Shown piece by piece: positions 17,463-24,980 of a stretch of 40,285 bases of DNA. Source of the DNA: Granulicella sp. (GTDB lineage: Bacteria > Acidobacteriota > Terriglobia > Terriglobales > Acidobacteriaceae). The stretch covers positions 1,018 to 41,302 of the forward strand of contig PLHC01000164.1 of assembly GCA_003138795.1 (NCBI GenBank), in the 5' to 3' direction. The position numbers and the translations under genes were made by a program. The notes beneath the pieces are model-generated. The model had not been told where the DNA came from and made no database searches. It saw only the letters and a list, made by a program, of their open reading frames with translations. Each line of letters opens with the position of its first letter. Position 1 is the first letter of the stretch.

Positions 17463-17819
17463 ATGGCTCACGAGACAATCCACACCGACGGCACGCAGGA
17501 CCCGATGAATGTTACCAACCCGGAGCATGCGCAGCGTCACATTGTTAGGCCGCTGCAGTATACGTACGTCTTTGGGACGCTGTTGCTGTTTACCGGCATT
17601 ACGATAGGCGTGGCCTACATCGATTTGAAGTGGGCCAATCCAGTGATTGCTCTTGGGATTGCGTGCTTCCAGGCGACGATCGGGATTCTGTTCTTCATGC
17701 ACGTGGCGTATCAGTCGCGGCTGATCAAGATTACCATTGGCGTCGGCTTCTTCCTGTTCCTGGTGCTGGTCACGATGACGATGGGCGACTACGTCAGCCG
17801 CGCCTGGGGCATGTGGTAA
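17463..17819 (+). CDS. coxD: Cytochrome oxidase subunit IV
   Basis: Small membrane subunit of the caa3 oxidase. The 118-residue protein begins MAHETIHTDG at the ATG at 17463, preceded by AAGGA; an earlier in-frame start inside coxC is rejected. It has three hydrophobic helices (about 35-53, 58-77, 83-105), the usual pattern of the prokaryotic subunit IV family (COX4/CtaF-type). Four histidines lie before the first helix. It is the last gene of the operon, and a strong terminator starts 31 bases after its stop. Confidence 0.92.
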   Translation: MAHETIHTDGTQDPMNVTNPEHAQRHIVRPLQYTYVFGTLLLFTGITIGVAYIDLKWANPVIALGIACFQATIGILFFMHVAYQSRLIKITIGVGFFLFLVLVTMTMGDYVSRAWGMW

Positions 17820-17849
17820 AGGTCGGTCCAGCGGTTTGTGCAAAGGTAG

Positions 17850-17880
17850 CGGCTTCGCCTTCGGGCGAGGCCGTTCTTCT
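17850..17880 (+). terminator. Rho-independent terminator of the act-cox operon
   Basis: A ten-pair stem CGGCTTCGCC / GGCGAGGCCG (17850-17859 with 17864-17873, one G-T pair) closes a TTCG tetraloop and is followed by a pyrimidine run TTCTTCT. It sits directly after coxD and before the divergently promoted LOG gene. Confidence 0.85.
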
Positions 17881-17899
17881 GTGCGTAAACGCCCACCTG

Positions 17900-17905
17900 T
17901 AAGCT
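17900..17905 (+). promoter_or_regulatory. Candidate -10 box (TAAGCT) for leaderless LOG gene
   Basis: TAAGCT keeps the three most conserved -10 positions (T1, A2, T6) and ends exactly 6 bases before the ATG at 17912, downstream of a strong terminator. Weak by itself. Confidence 0.3.
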
Positions 17906-17911
17906 AAGGTC

Positions 17912-18466
17912 ATGGAGAGTTCAACGACAAGAAAGAGCGTGGCGGTGTATTGCGCCTCGGCGGAGGGTGCACGGCCGGAGTACCGCGCGGCGGCGGAGGA
18001 GCTGGGACGCACGCTGGCTGAGCGTGGGCTGGGGCTGATCTATGGTGGCGGGAAGGCCGGTCTGATGGGTGCCGTAGCCGATGGTGCGCTGGCCGCGGGC
18101 GGGCATGTCGTGGGCGTGATTCCGCATGTGCTGGTCGATCTCGAGGTTGCCCATGAGGGTGTGTCGGAGTTGCACGTGACCAGCACCATGCATACGCGCA
18201 AGGCGCTGATGGCGGAGAAGGCCGATGCGTTCTTTATTCTGCCGGGAGGGTATGGCACGTTTGAGGAGATGTTCGAGGTGTTGGCGTGGCAGACGCTGAA
18301 GATCCATTCGAAGCCTGTCGTGCTGTTGAACATCGCGGGATTCTACGACACGATGCTGGAGTTTCTCGATGTATGCGATCGCCAGGGAATGCTGCGCGGA
18401 AATCGTGGAATTTTGCTGGTGGCGCAGACGGCGGATGAGGCGCTGCGGCTTGCGGGGCTCGGCTGA
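17912..18466 (+). CDS. LOG-family nucleotide 5'-monophosphate phosphoribohydrolase (TIGR00730)
   Basis: LOG/YgdH-type proteins cleave nucleoside monophosphates, such as AMP or cytokinin ribotides, to base and ribose 5-phosphate. The 184-residue protein has a Rossmann fold beginning SVAVYCAS and GGGKAGLMG near residues 46-54. The family signature PGGYGTFEE near 110-118 carries the catalytic Glu, with a paired Arg in MHTRKALM. The length is typical of the short LOG type. The ATG at 17912 has little Shine-Dalgarno signal. Older databases label such proteins lysine decarboxylase, which is not supported. It appears monocistronic after the act-cox terminator. Confidence 0.9.
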   Translation: MESSTTRKSVAVYCASAEGARPEYRAAAEELGRTLAERGLGLIYGGGKAGLMGAVADGALAAGGHVVGVIPHVLVDLEVAHEGVSELHVTSTMHTRKALMAEKADAFFILPGGYGTFEEMFEVLAWQTLKIHSKPVVLLNIAGFYDTMLEFLDVCDRQGMLRGNRGILLVAQTADEALRLAGLG

Positions 18467-18504
18467 CCGGAGATGCGGTCGCAGCGATGAAGACAGCCTC
18501 GAAC

Positions 18505-18510
18505 TACAAT
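18505..18510 (+). promoter_or_regulatory. Candidate -10 box (TACAAT) close to the TauE/SafE start
   Basis: TACAAT (5 of 6 consensus) ends 8 bases before the ATG at 18519, giving a predicted leader of 1-2 bases. A GAGAG in the gap could still act as a weak ribosome site. Confidence 0.45.
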
Positions 18511-18518
18511 GAGAGAGA

Positions 18519-19304
18519 ATGTTTTTCGAGCACATCCCACATCTGCACTACATCTGGCTAGTCGCTGCATCAACCATTGCGGGCGTTATGAACGCGATGG
18601 CCGGTGGCGGATCGTTCCTCTCGTTTCCGGCGATGCTGGGGATGGGGGTTCTTCCGGTCCAGGCCAATGCGACGAATACGGTCGCGCTCTGGCCGGGGCA
18701 GTTGACGTCATTGGCTACGCTGCGCGGGGATATTCGCAAAGACCTGCTGCCGACCGTCGCTGTGACGTCCGTGCTGGGCGGCGTGCTCGGCGGGGAGGTG
18801 CTGCTGCACACGGCGCAGCGGACGTTTATGCACATGATTCCGTGGCTGATGCTGGTCGGCACGGTAATCTTCGCTATCAGCGGGCCGGTCTCGAAGTGGA
18901 TTCGCAGGCGAGCGAAGCATGAGGATGTCGAGCCTTATATTCCCCGGGTTCCGCTGGCGTGCGCGTTGTTTCCGGTGTGCTTCTACATCGGCTATTTTGG
19001 TGCGGGTAGCGGGTTTATGGTGATGACCATCTTCGCGCTGTTTGGAATGGAGAGAATGCATACGCTGAATGCGCTGAAGGTCGTTGCGACGTTGCTCGCG
19101 AACCTGTGCGCGATCATTACGTTTATCTTTCAGGGCGCAATCGTATGGCACTACTGCGTGGTGTCGATGGTCTTTGCAGGGTTGGGGGGATGGGTGGGTG
19201 CGCGATTCGCACGGCGCGTGAACGGCGACGTGCTGCGGGCCATCGTGGTTGTGACCGGATGCGTGATTGCTGCGTACTTCTTCTGGAGGCAGACGCAGGG
19301 ATGA
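18519..19304 (+). CDS. TauE/SafE family membrane transporter
   Basis: Members of this family export sulfite, sulfoacetate or related organosulfur anions; the substrate here is unknown. The 261-residue protein has about eight hydrophobic helices in two half repeats, each with a Gly-rich loop. The first reads MNAMAGGGSFLSFPAML (near 23-39) and the second IGYFGAGSGFMVMTIF (near 157-172), the family hallmark. The ATG at 18519 lies just after a TACAAT box. The DUF971 gene begins 46 bases after its stop and may be cotranscribed. No sulfur-oxidation gene is nearby, so a sulfite-export role is not supported by context. Confidence 0.88.
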   Translation: MFFEHIPHLHYIWLVAASTIAGVMNAMAGGGSFLSFPAMLGMGVLPVQANATNTVALWPGQLTSLATLRGDIRKDLLPTVAVTSVLGGVLGGEVLLHTAQRTFMHMIPWLMLVGTVIFAISGPVSKWIRRRAKHEDVEPYIPRVPLACALFPVCFYIGYFGAGSGFMVMTIFALFGMERMHTLNALKVVATLLANLCAIITFIFQGAIVWHYCVVSMVFAGLGGWVGARFARRVNGDVLRAIVVVTGCVIAAYFFWRQTQG

Positions 19305-19350
19305 GCGTTTCGCGCGCTTAGATCGATTGCTTGATGAAGAAGGAGACACG

Positions 19351-19785
19351 ATGAGCCACGAGGGAATTCGATTGGTCAGTGCGGACGAGGCCGGGCGCGG
19401 GGAGCAGCCGAAGCTCACGGGCGATGCGATTCGTCCGGCCAAGGTGCGAGTGGACAAGAGCGGCGGCACGGGCGTGGTGATCGAGTGGAAGGACGGTCAC
19501 AAGAGTTCGTGGAACTTTGCGTGGCTGCGTGCGGCTTGCCCTTGCGCGACGTGTCATGAGGAGCGCGACAAGGATGGCCGCGCTCCGGGTATTGCCCCAC
19601 CAAAGCCTGCGTCGCTGCTGCCGATGTACGAAGCGCCGCCGCGGCCGGTGGAGGTGACGCCGGTGGGCAACTACGCCGTGCGCTTCAAGTGGAATGACGG
19701 CCACGAGGCGGGCTTGTACTCGTGGGACTATCTGCGCAATGTATGCGATGTTGAGGCGAAGAAGCAGGGCGTCTCAGCAGCTTAG
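19351..19785 (+). CDS. DUF971 (GBBH-like N-terminal) domain protein
   Basis: Small protein of the DUF971 family, related to the N-terminal domain of gamma-butyrobetaine hydroxylase and to proteins linked with Fe-S or Mo cofactor handling. Its biochemical role is unknown. The 144-residue protein begins MSHEGIRLVS at the ATG at 19351, chosen for the AAGGAG 7 bases upstream over an earlier in-frame GTG. The motif CPCATCHEE (near 67-75) could bind a metal. The paired WKDGH and WNDGH motifs (near 48 and 114) are typical of the fold. Its last 12 bases overlap the end of the convergent ABC ATPase gene. Confidence 0.85.
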   Translation: MSHEGIRLVSADEAGRGEQPKLTGDAIRPAKVRVDKSGGTGVVIEWKDGHKSSWNFAWLRAACPCATCHEERDKDGRAPGIAPPKPASLLPMYEAPPRPVEVTPVGNYAVRFKWNDGHEAGLYSWDYLRNVCDVEAKKQGVSAA

Positions 19786-20577
19786 TTCGAGCGGGGGCAG
19801 CTCGGGCGTGGCGGCGAGGAGCTGCTGGGTATAGGCCTCGCGGGGCGAATCGCAGACCTCGCTCCATGTGCCCGTCTCGACGATGCGGCCGCGCTGCATG
19901 ACGGCGACGCGATGGCAGAGATATCGCACCAGAGGCATCGAGTGCGAGATAAAGAGACATGTTAGGCCGTAGCGCTGCTGAAGGTCGCGCAGCAGATTGA
20001 TGACCTGCGCGCCAACTGAGACGTCGAGCGCGCTGACGGGTTCGTCGAGGACGAGGAGTTCCGGGCGCAGGGCGATGGCGCGTGCGATGTTGATGCGCTG
20101 GCGCTGGCCACCGGAGAACTCGTGTGGATAGCGGCGGAGCGCGGAGGGCTCGAGGCCGACCTCGGCGAGGAGTTCGTGCAGGCGCGCATCCAGGCCTTGA
20201 GGCGGGAGTTCTCTGTGGATTGCGAAGGGCTCTGCCAGTATCTGGCGGACGGACATGCGCGGGTTGAGCGCGGCGTAAGGGTCCTGGAAGACGATGGCCA
20301 GCTTGCGGCGCAGGCGACGCATCTCTCGCGGTGTGACGCGCATGAGATCGTAGCTGCGGGTGCTGGTTTCGCCGGAGTCGCGGTAGACGATGCGGCCGCT
20401 GGTGGGTTCGATGAGGCGAAGCAGGAGGCGTGCAACGGTGCTCTTGCCGGAGCCGGACTCGCCCACCAGACCGAGGGTCTCACCGCGCATCAGGTCGAGC
20501 GAGACGCCGTCGATCACGCGCGTAGAACCGTAATCTTTGATGAGGTCGCGGGCTTCGAGCAGCGGCTCGGTGGTCAT
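19774..20577 (-). CDS. Oligopeptide/dipeptide-type ABC transporter ATPase, orphan
   Basis: Hydrolyses ATP to drive peptide-type (Dpp/Opp/nickel) uptake transporters at the inner face of the membrane. The 267-residue protein has Walker [10 protein letters not shown] (39-47), a Q-loop in [15 protein letters not shown], the signature FSGGQRQRI, and Walker [24 protein letters not shown] and the [14 protein letters not shown] region are typical of the DppF/OppF subgroup. The start at 20577 has AGGAG 7 bases upstream. No permease, binding protein or DppD partner is adjacent, so it must pair with a transporter elsewhere or be a remnant. It converges on and overlaps the DUF971 gene by 12 bases. Confidence 0.9.
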   Translation of the reverse strand: MTTEPLLEARDLIKDYGSTRVIDGVSLDLMRGETLGLVGESGSGKSTVARLLLRLIEPTSGRIVYRDSGETSTRSYDLMRVTPREMRRLRRKLAIVFQDPYAALNPRMSVRQILAEPFAIHRELPPQGLDARLHELLAEVGLEPSALRRYPHEFSGGQRQRINIARAIALRPELLVLDEPVSALDVSVGAQVINLLRDLQQRYGLTCLFISHSMPLVRYLCHRVAVMQRGRIVETGTWSEVCDSPREAYTQQLLAATPELPPLELSC

Positions 20578-20637
20578 GCAGTCTCCTGAAGAGAGCGTAC
20601 CCCAGGAGTTGAAGATGCGCCTTCAGTAAAGGCTGTG

Positions 20638-20675
20638 ACGCAAAGGGAACTAAGGTTCGCAAAGGGAGACAAGGC
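20638..20675. repeat. Two imperfect 19-bp tandem units (CGCAAAGGGA)
   Basis: Two units of 19 bases each contain CGCAAAGGGA (20639-20648 and 20658-20667) followed by a partly conserved AAGG. They agree at about 14 of 19 positions. They lie between the ABC ATPase start and the molybdopterin gene. Confidence 0.5.
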
Positions 20676-20690
20676 CAACCGGCTGACGCC

Positions 20691-20696
20691 TACAAT
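20691..20696 (+). promoter_or_regulatory. Candidate -10 box (TACAAT) for leaderless molybdopterin oxidoreductase gene
   Basis: TACAAT (5 of 6 consensus) ends exactly 6 bases before the ATG at 20703, so the transcript should begin at the start codon. No Shine-Dalgarno sequence fits between. A weak -35 candidate GAGACA sits at 19-base spacing. Confidence 0.5.
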
Positions 20697-20702
20697 ATAG
20701 CG

Positions 20703-22892
20703 ATGACGAAGCTCCGAGCCAAGGTGGTGCCTTCCGCAGGCACGAAGACGGTTCACGCCGTGTGCACGCATGACTGCCCGGATTCGTGCGGCGTGCTGGT
20801 GACGGTCGATACGCTGACCGGGCGTGCGACGAAGGTGCAGGGCGATCCGTCGCATCCGGTGACGCGCGGGTTTCTGTGTGGCAAGGTGGCGCGATATCTG
20901 GACCGCGTGTACTCGCCGGAGCGGCTGCTGTATCCGATGCGGCGTAAGGCGGGTGTGCCAAAGGGGCCGCTGTCCAAGGGGCGTGAGGCGGAGGCGTTCG
21001 AGCGGATTAGCTGGGATACGGCTTTGGAGATCGTCGCTGCAAGGCTGAAGGAGACCGCGACGGAGTTTGGGCCGGAGAGCGTTCTGCCATACAGCTATGC
21101 GGGGACGATCGGGCAGCTGGGGTTTGGGTCGATGGACCGGCGTTTTTTTTATCGGATGGGGGCGTCGCGACTGGATCGCACGATCTGCTCGACTGCCGGT
21201 GGTGAGGCGCTGCACCGGGTCTACGGGGTGAAGCTCGGGACGGTGCCGCAGGATTTCGCGCATGCGGGTGTGATTATCGCGTGGGGCGCGAATGTTCACG
21301 GCAACAACATCCATCTGTGGCCATTCATTGAAGAAGCCCGGCGCAAGGGTGCGTGGTTTGTCGTGATCGATCCATACCGGACGCGCACCGCGGCGCTGGC
21401 GGATGAGCACCTGGCGATACGGCCGGGGACGGATGTGTTGCTGGCTTTGGCGATCATGCATGTGCTCTTTCGTGATGGCGATGAAGACCGTACGTATCTC
21501 GAAGAATGCACGTTCGGTTGGGAAGAACTGCGCGAGCATGCACTCAAACCAGAGCATTCGCCGGTGCGTGCGGCGGAGGTGACGGGGATTGCTGCCGAGA
21601 CGATCGAGCGGCTGGCCCGGGCGTACGGCAGCGCGGGGCGCGATGGGCGCGGGGCGGCTGCGATCCGGCTGAATTATGGCGTGCAGCGCAGCGAAAATGG
21701 CGGAACGGCAGCGCGTGCTGTGGCGATGCTGCCGCTGATTACGGGCAGTTGGAAGCAGCGCGGGGGTGGGCTGCAGCTATCCACAAGTGGGGCGTTTCCG
21801 TTCAATTCAGCGCGTCTTCAACTGCCCGGGATGATGCAAAAGAGTGCTTTGAAGCGGGTTTCGCGCGTCGTGAATATGAATCAGCTGGGTGCGGCGCTGA
21901 CGGAGCTTGGGCAGGGCCCGGCAGTTCCGGCTTCATCGGATGGGCCGCCGGTGAAGGCGCTGTTTGTCTACAACTGCAATGCGGCGGCGGTGGCTCCGGA
22001 CTCGGAACGGGTGCTGACCGGATTGCGGCGCGAGGACCTGTTCACGGTCGTCCATGAGCAGTTCTTCACCGACACGACGGACTATGCGGATGTGGTGCTG
22101 CCGGCGACGACGTTCCTCGAGCACAAGGATGTGATGGGAGCGTATGGGCATCTGTTCGCGCAGATCTCGCAGCCGGCGATTGCGCCGCTGGGTGAGGCGC
22201 GGTCGAATGTGTGGCTGTTCGGGGAACTCGGGCGGCGGATGTTTGGCGATGTTGAGTTTGAGGACGGCGAAGAGGAGTTGATCGCGCAGGCGCTCGAGAC
22301 GGACCACCCGTTCTTTGCGGGCGTGACGAAGGAGCGGCTGGAGCGCGAGGGGCATGTGCCGCTGTCGCTGCCGAAGGATGAGCGCGGCGAGTCCTTGCCG
22401 TTCAGCACGCGGGAGTGGTTCAGGACGGCGAGCGGGCGCGGCGAGCTGACGCCGGTTCCGGAGTGGGTGGCGCCGCGCGAGTCGCGCAGTGAGGCAGAGG
22501 GCGGCGGTGAGTATCCGCTGGAGTTTCTGCCGCGCAAGGCCGACAACTACATGAATTCGACGTTTGCGAATCTGCCGGGACATCGGCAAATGGAGCGAAA
22601 GACCGCTGGCGTGCTGGAGATGCATCCGTTGGATGCGACGGTGCGCGGCGTGGCGACGGGGGACAGCGTTTCGGTGTGGAATGGACGCGGAAGAATTACG
22701 CTGACGGCGCGGCTGGGAGAGACGGTTCCGGCGGGCGTGGTTGCGGCGCGGCTGGATTGGCAGAAGCTGAGCCAGGATGGCGCGAATGTGAACGCGCTGA
22801 CGAGCGAGCGGCTCACGGATATCGGGGGTGGGGCGACGTTTTACTCGACGCTGGTCGAGGTGGCGAAGGTGGAGCGGATGGCCGCGGACTAG
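20703..22892 (+). CDS. Molybdopterin oxidoreductase with N-terminal [4Fe-4S] cluster, substrate unknown
   Basis: DMSO-reductase-superfamily enzyme using a bis-MGD cofactor. The 729-residue protein has a single Fe-S cluster motif C21-x3-C25-x3-C29-x29-C59, then MGD-binding regions. One includes the loop RTICSTAGGEAL near residue 160, where a Mo ligand would be expected. A C-terminal MGD-binding domain contains NYMNSTFANLPGH. DYADVVLPATTFLEHKD near 460-476 is a common signature of the family. There is no Tat signal, so the enzyme is probably cytoplasmic. No electron-transfer, membrane or cofactor-insertion partner is adjacent. Assimilatory nitrate reductase or formate dehydrogenase cannot be claimed. 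Confidence 0.88.
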   Translation: MTKLRAKVVPSAGTKTVHAVCTHDCPDSCGVLVTVDTLTGRATKVQGDPSHPVTRGFLCGKVARYLDRVYSPERLLYPMRRKAGVPKGPLSKGREAEAFERISWDTALEIVAARLKETATEFGPESVLPYSYAGTIGQLGFGSMDRRFFYRMGASRLDRTICSTAGGEALHRVYGVKLGTVPQDFAHAGVIIAWGANVHGNNIHLWPFIEEARRKGAWFVVIDPYRTRTAALADEHLAIRPGTDVLLALAIMHVLFRDGDEDRTYLEECTFGWEELREHALKPEHSPVRAAEVTGIAAETIERLARAYGSAGRDGRGAAAIRLNYGVQRSENGGTAARAVAMLPLITGSWKQRGGGLQLSTSGAFPFNSARLQLPGMMQKSALKRVSRVVNMNQLGAALTELGQGPAVPASSDGPPVKALFVYNCNAAAVAPDSERVLTGLRREDLFTVVHEQFFTDTTDYADVVLPATTFLEHKDVMGAYGHLFAQISQPAIAPLGEARSNVWLFGELGRRMFGDVEFEDGEEELIAQALETDHPFFAGVTKERLEREGHVPLSLPKDERGESLPFSTREWFRTASGRGELTPVPEWVAPRESRSEAEGGGEYPLEFLPRKADNYMNSTFANLPGHRQMERKTAGVLEMHPLDATVRGVATGDSVSVWNGRGRITLTARLGETVPAGVVAARLDWQKLSQDGANVNALTSERLTDIGGGATFYSTLVEVAKVERMAAD

Positions 22893-22896
22893 CCAG

Positions 22897-22938
22897 CGCT
22901 CCGCAAGCCCTATGAACCGCTCCGCAAGCCCTGTGAAC
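22897..22938. repeat. Tandem duplication of a 21-bp unit between convergent genes
   Basis: CGCTCCGCAAGCCCTATGAAC (22897-22917, in two parts CGCTCCGCAAGCC and CTATGAAC) is followed at once by a copy differing at one base (22918-22938). The second copy ends at the lipA stop codon. Confidence 0.8.
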
Positions 22939-23870
22939 TATGCGAGGCCGGTGGATTGGGCCTGTTCGTGGGCGTGATAGCTGGAGCGGACCAGGGGGCC
23001 GGACTCGACGTGGCGGAATCCCATGGCGAGGGCTTCGTGCTTGAGGAAGGCGAACTCGTCGGGGGTGTAGAAGCGGGACATCGGGAGATGGTCGCGGCTC
23101 GGACGCAGATATTGGCCAATCGTCAGGATGTCGACCTTGCGGTCGGCGAGGTCGCGGAAGACGCCGAGGAGCTCGTGCATCTCTTCGCCCATGCCGACGA
23201 TGATGCCGGTCTTGGTGACGATGGGGCCGAGTTCGTGAGCGGCCGACTCGCGTTTTGCCGCAGCTAAAAATTCCAGGCTGCGCTCGTAGCGGCCGCCGGA
23301 TTTGGCGACGCGGTAGAGGCGGGGGACGGTCTCGATGTTGTGGTTGAGGATCTCGGGGCGCGCGGCGACGACCAGTTGGCGGGCTTCGGGGACGCCCTGG
23401 AAGTCGGGGGTGAGGACTTCGACGCGGCAGCCGGGGGCCAGGCGGCGGATCTCGGCGATGACGTTGACGAAGGCCTGCGCGGCGCCGAGGTTGTCGTCGT
23501 CGCGGTTCACGCTGGTGATGACGGCGTGCTGGAGGCCGAGCTGCGCGATGGCGTAGGCGACGCGGCTGGGCTCCGCATGGTCGATGGGTTCGGGCTTGCC
23601 CTTGGGCACGGCGCAGAAGCCGCAGCGGCGCGTGCAGAGGTTGCCGAGCATCATGAAGGTGGCCGTCTTCTGATTCCAGCACTCGCCGATGTTGGGGCAG
23701 TGGGCGCTCTCGCAGACGGTGTGGAGGTTGAGCTCGCGGGCCAGCTTCTTGAGGTCGTGGAAGGTCTCGCCCATGGGCGCGCGCGCCTTGAGCCACTCGG
23801 GCTTGGCGACGGGCTTGCGCGGGCTGAGGTCAATCTGGATCAGCGCGTCGGATTGAACGAGGGGTGCCAT
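22938..23870 (-). CDS. lipA: Lipoyl synthase
   Basis: Radical-SAM enzyme that inserts two sulfurs into protein-bound octanoyl groups to make lipoyl cofactor. The 310-residue protein carries the auxiliary cluster motif C53-x4-C58-x5-C64 in CESAHCPNIGEC and the radical-SAM motif C79-x3-C83-x2-C86 in CTRRCGFC. It also has the conserved C-terminal RSSYHA, whose Ser ligates the auxiliary cluster. Length is typical. The ATG at 23870 has no Shine-Dalgarno sequence but a TACAAT box 11 bases upstream. No lipB lies in the window. The gene converges with the molybdopterin oxidoreductase gene. Confidence 0.96.
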   Translation of the reverse strand: MAPLVQSDALIQIDLSPRKPVAKPEWLKARAPMGETFHDLKKLARELNLHTVCESAHCPNIGECWNQKTATFMMLGNLCTRRCGFCAVPKGKPEPIDHAEPSRVAYAIAQLGLQHAVITSVNRDDDNLGAAQAFVNVIAEIRRLAPGCRVEVLTPDFQGVPEARQLVVAARPEILNHNIETVPRLYRVAKSGGRYERSLEFLAAAKRESAAHELGPIVTKTGIIVGMGEEMHELLGVFRDLADRKVDILTIGQYLRPSRDHLPMSRFYTPDEFAFLKHEALAMGFRHVESGPLVRSSYHAHEQAQSTGLA

Positions 23871-23881
23871 CGGCTACATCG

Positions 23882-23887
23882 ATTGTA
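23882..23887 (-). promoter_or_regulatory. Candidate -10 box (TACAAT) for lipA
   Basis: TACAAT on the minus strand ends 11 bases before the lipA ATG, giving a predicted leader of about 4-5 bases, too short for a normal ribosome binding site. Confidence 0.45.
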
Positions 23888-24020
23888 GACGGTTTGGATG
23901 GAGGCGGTGGGTGCTGCCGGGCCCGACGATTCGTCCGGAGCCTCACGGCACACTTCCGGCCCGTGACCTCCTGGGCCCAGACCAGTTCCCGGCGGCGAAC
24001 CCGACCTGCCGCACCAGGAG

Positions 24021-24176
24021 CTAGCGGAAACCCCCCAGCAAATAGGCGATAAGCAAAATCACCAGCACGGTGCCAAGCCCAATGCCTGCACCTCCGCCTC
24101 TGCCCCAGCGGCCGTACCCGTAGTATCCGCCGCCCATGCCGAAGACCAACACCAAAACGATAATGAGTACGAGCAT
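24021..24176 (-). CDS. Small DUF3309-like membrane protein
   Basis: A 51-residue protein with a hydrophobic helix at about 2-14, a central Gly/Tyr/Arg-rich stretch GGGYYGYGRWGRGGGAG and a second helix at about 33-46, ending GGFR. This two-helix glycine-rich pattern fits the DUF3309 family of tiny membrane proteins, whose function is unknown. The ATG at 24176 was chosen over an earlier GTG/ATG because AAAGGGGA lies just upstream of it. It follows the next listed gene by 36 bases on the minus strand and could be cotranscribed with it. Confidence 0.72.
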   Translation of the reverse strand: MLVLIIVLVLVFGMGGGYYGYGRWGRGGGAGIGLGTVLVILLIAYLLGGFR

Positions 24177-24212
24177 TTCAGTCCCCTTTACTCCGAGTCG
24201 CAAACCCCGGGG

Positions 24213-24788
24213 TTATGCCACAGCTTTGATTTCGCCCGGTGACCGCACCTGGAGGAGTTCATCAAAAAGAGTGCGGTATTGGATCATCGCGTTCCGCAGG
24301 TCTTCCGTGGTTGCTTCGTCCCTGCCCAGCCGTACCGCGACCGCGTGTGCAGAGCGGTAGGACTCCACCACGCGGGGATAGTTGACGGAGATATCCGCGG
24401 CACGCTGTTCGAAATCGGCTACAGGATAGCCACGTGCCTGCATGAGTGAAGCGACCAGCTCGTCCGCTTCCGTGACCGAACCCTTCGGATGATCGACAAA
24501 GCGGGATTGCACCGCGTTCCAGTCGGCTAGAAAGCGTTCCCGCTCCGTGGCGCCAAGCTCGCGGATCTTCAGGCTTTCCACCCGCGTCTCACGATCCGCC
24601 AGTTTTGCTTCGGCCTTGTGTTCGGATCCGTGCTCGAGAACAGCCCGGTCGTACTCTGACCCAAAGCGCTGGCGCAGTCCTGCGGTCTTCCTGCGATTGC
24701 GCACGTACAGTGCAATGCCAATAATAATGATGAGAAGGATTACAACTGCGCCAACGATCAGTCTCGGGTCCGTCAGGTTAAGATTCAT
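24213..24788 (-). CDS. Unknown membrane-anchored protein with charged helical C-terminus
   Basis: I do not recognise a named family. The 191-residue protein has an N-terminal helix LIVGAVVILLIIIIGIALYV (near 10-29), a basic stop-transfer segment RNRRK, then about 150 charged, probably alpha-helical residues. The start at 24788 is supported by AGGAGGGTGAG directly upstream; a longer start at 24815 lacks this. The topology predicts a cytoplasmic soluble domain with the N-terminus outside. It is probably cotranscribed with the DUF3309-like gene. Proteins of this shape recur in Acidobacteriota, often described as secreted or hypothetical; I can give no function. Confidence 0.78.
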   Translation of the reverse strand: MNLNLTDPRLIVGAVVILLIIIIGIALYVRNRRKTAGLRQRFGSEYDRAVLEHGSEHKAEAKLADRETRVESLKIRELGATERERFLADWNAVQSRFVDHPKGSVTEADELVASLMQARGYPVADFEQRAADISVNYPRVVESYRSAHAVAVRLGRDEATTEDLRNAMIQYRTLFDELLQVRSPGEIKAVA

Positions 24789-24980
24789 CTCACCCTCCTG
24801 TCTCATAGGATGCATTTCGCGCGCGTGTGCATTGCGTGTGCATTGAATGTCCGCAACGGCGAAGGTCTGGATGGGGGACTTCTCTGCCTGGGGCAGGCAT
24901 ACGATCGCAATGAATATGGAACGGGCAGGCTTCCGAAAGCTGGTCAGAACCTCATCTGGAAGCGGGTGCGGTGAGGGGGT

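Noticed and set aside
24823-24845. Two copies of GCGTGTGCATT upstream of the unknown membrane-anchored gene as an operator
   Set aside because: An 11-base tandem pair without symmetry or promoter context; more likely slippage.
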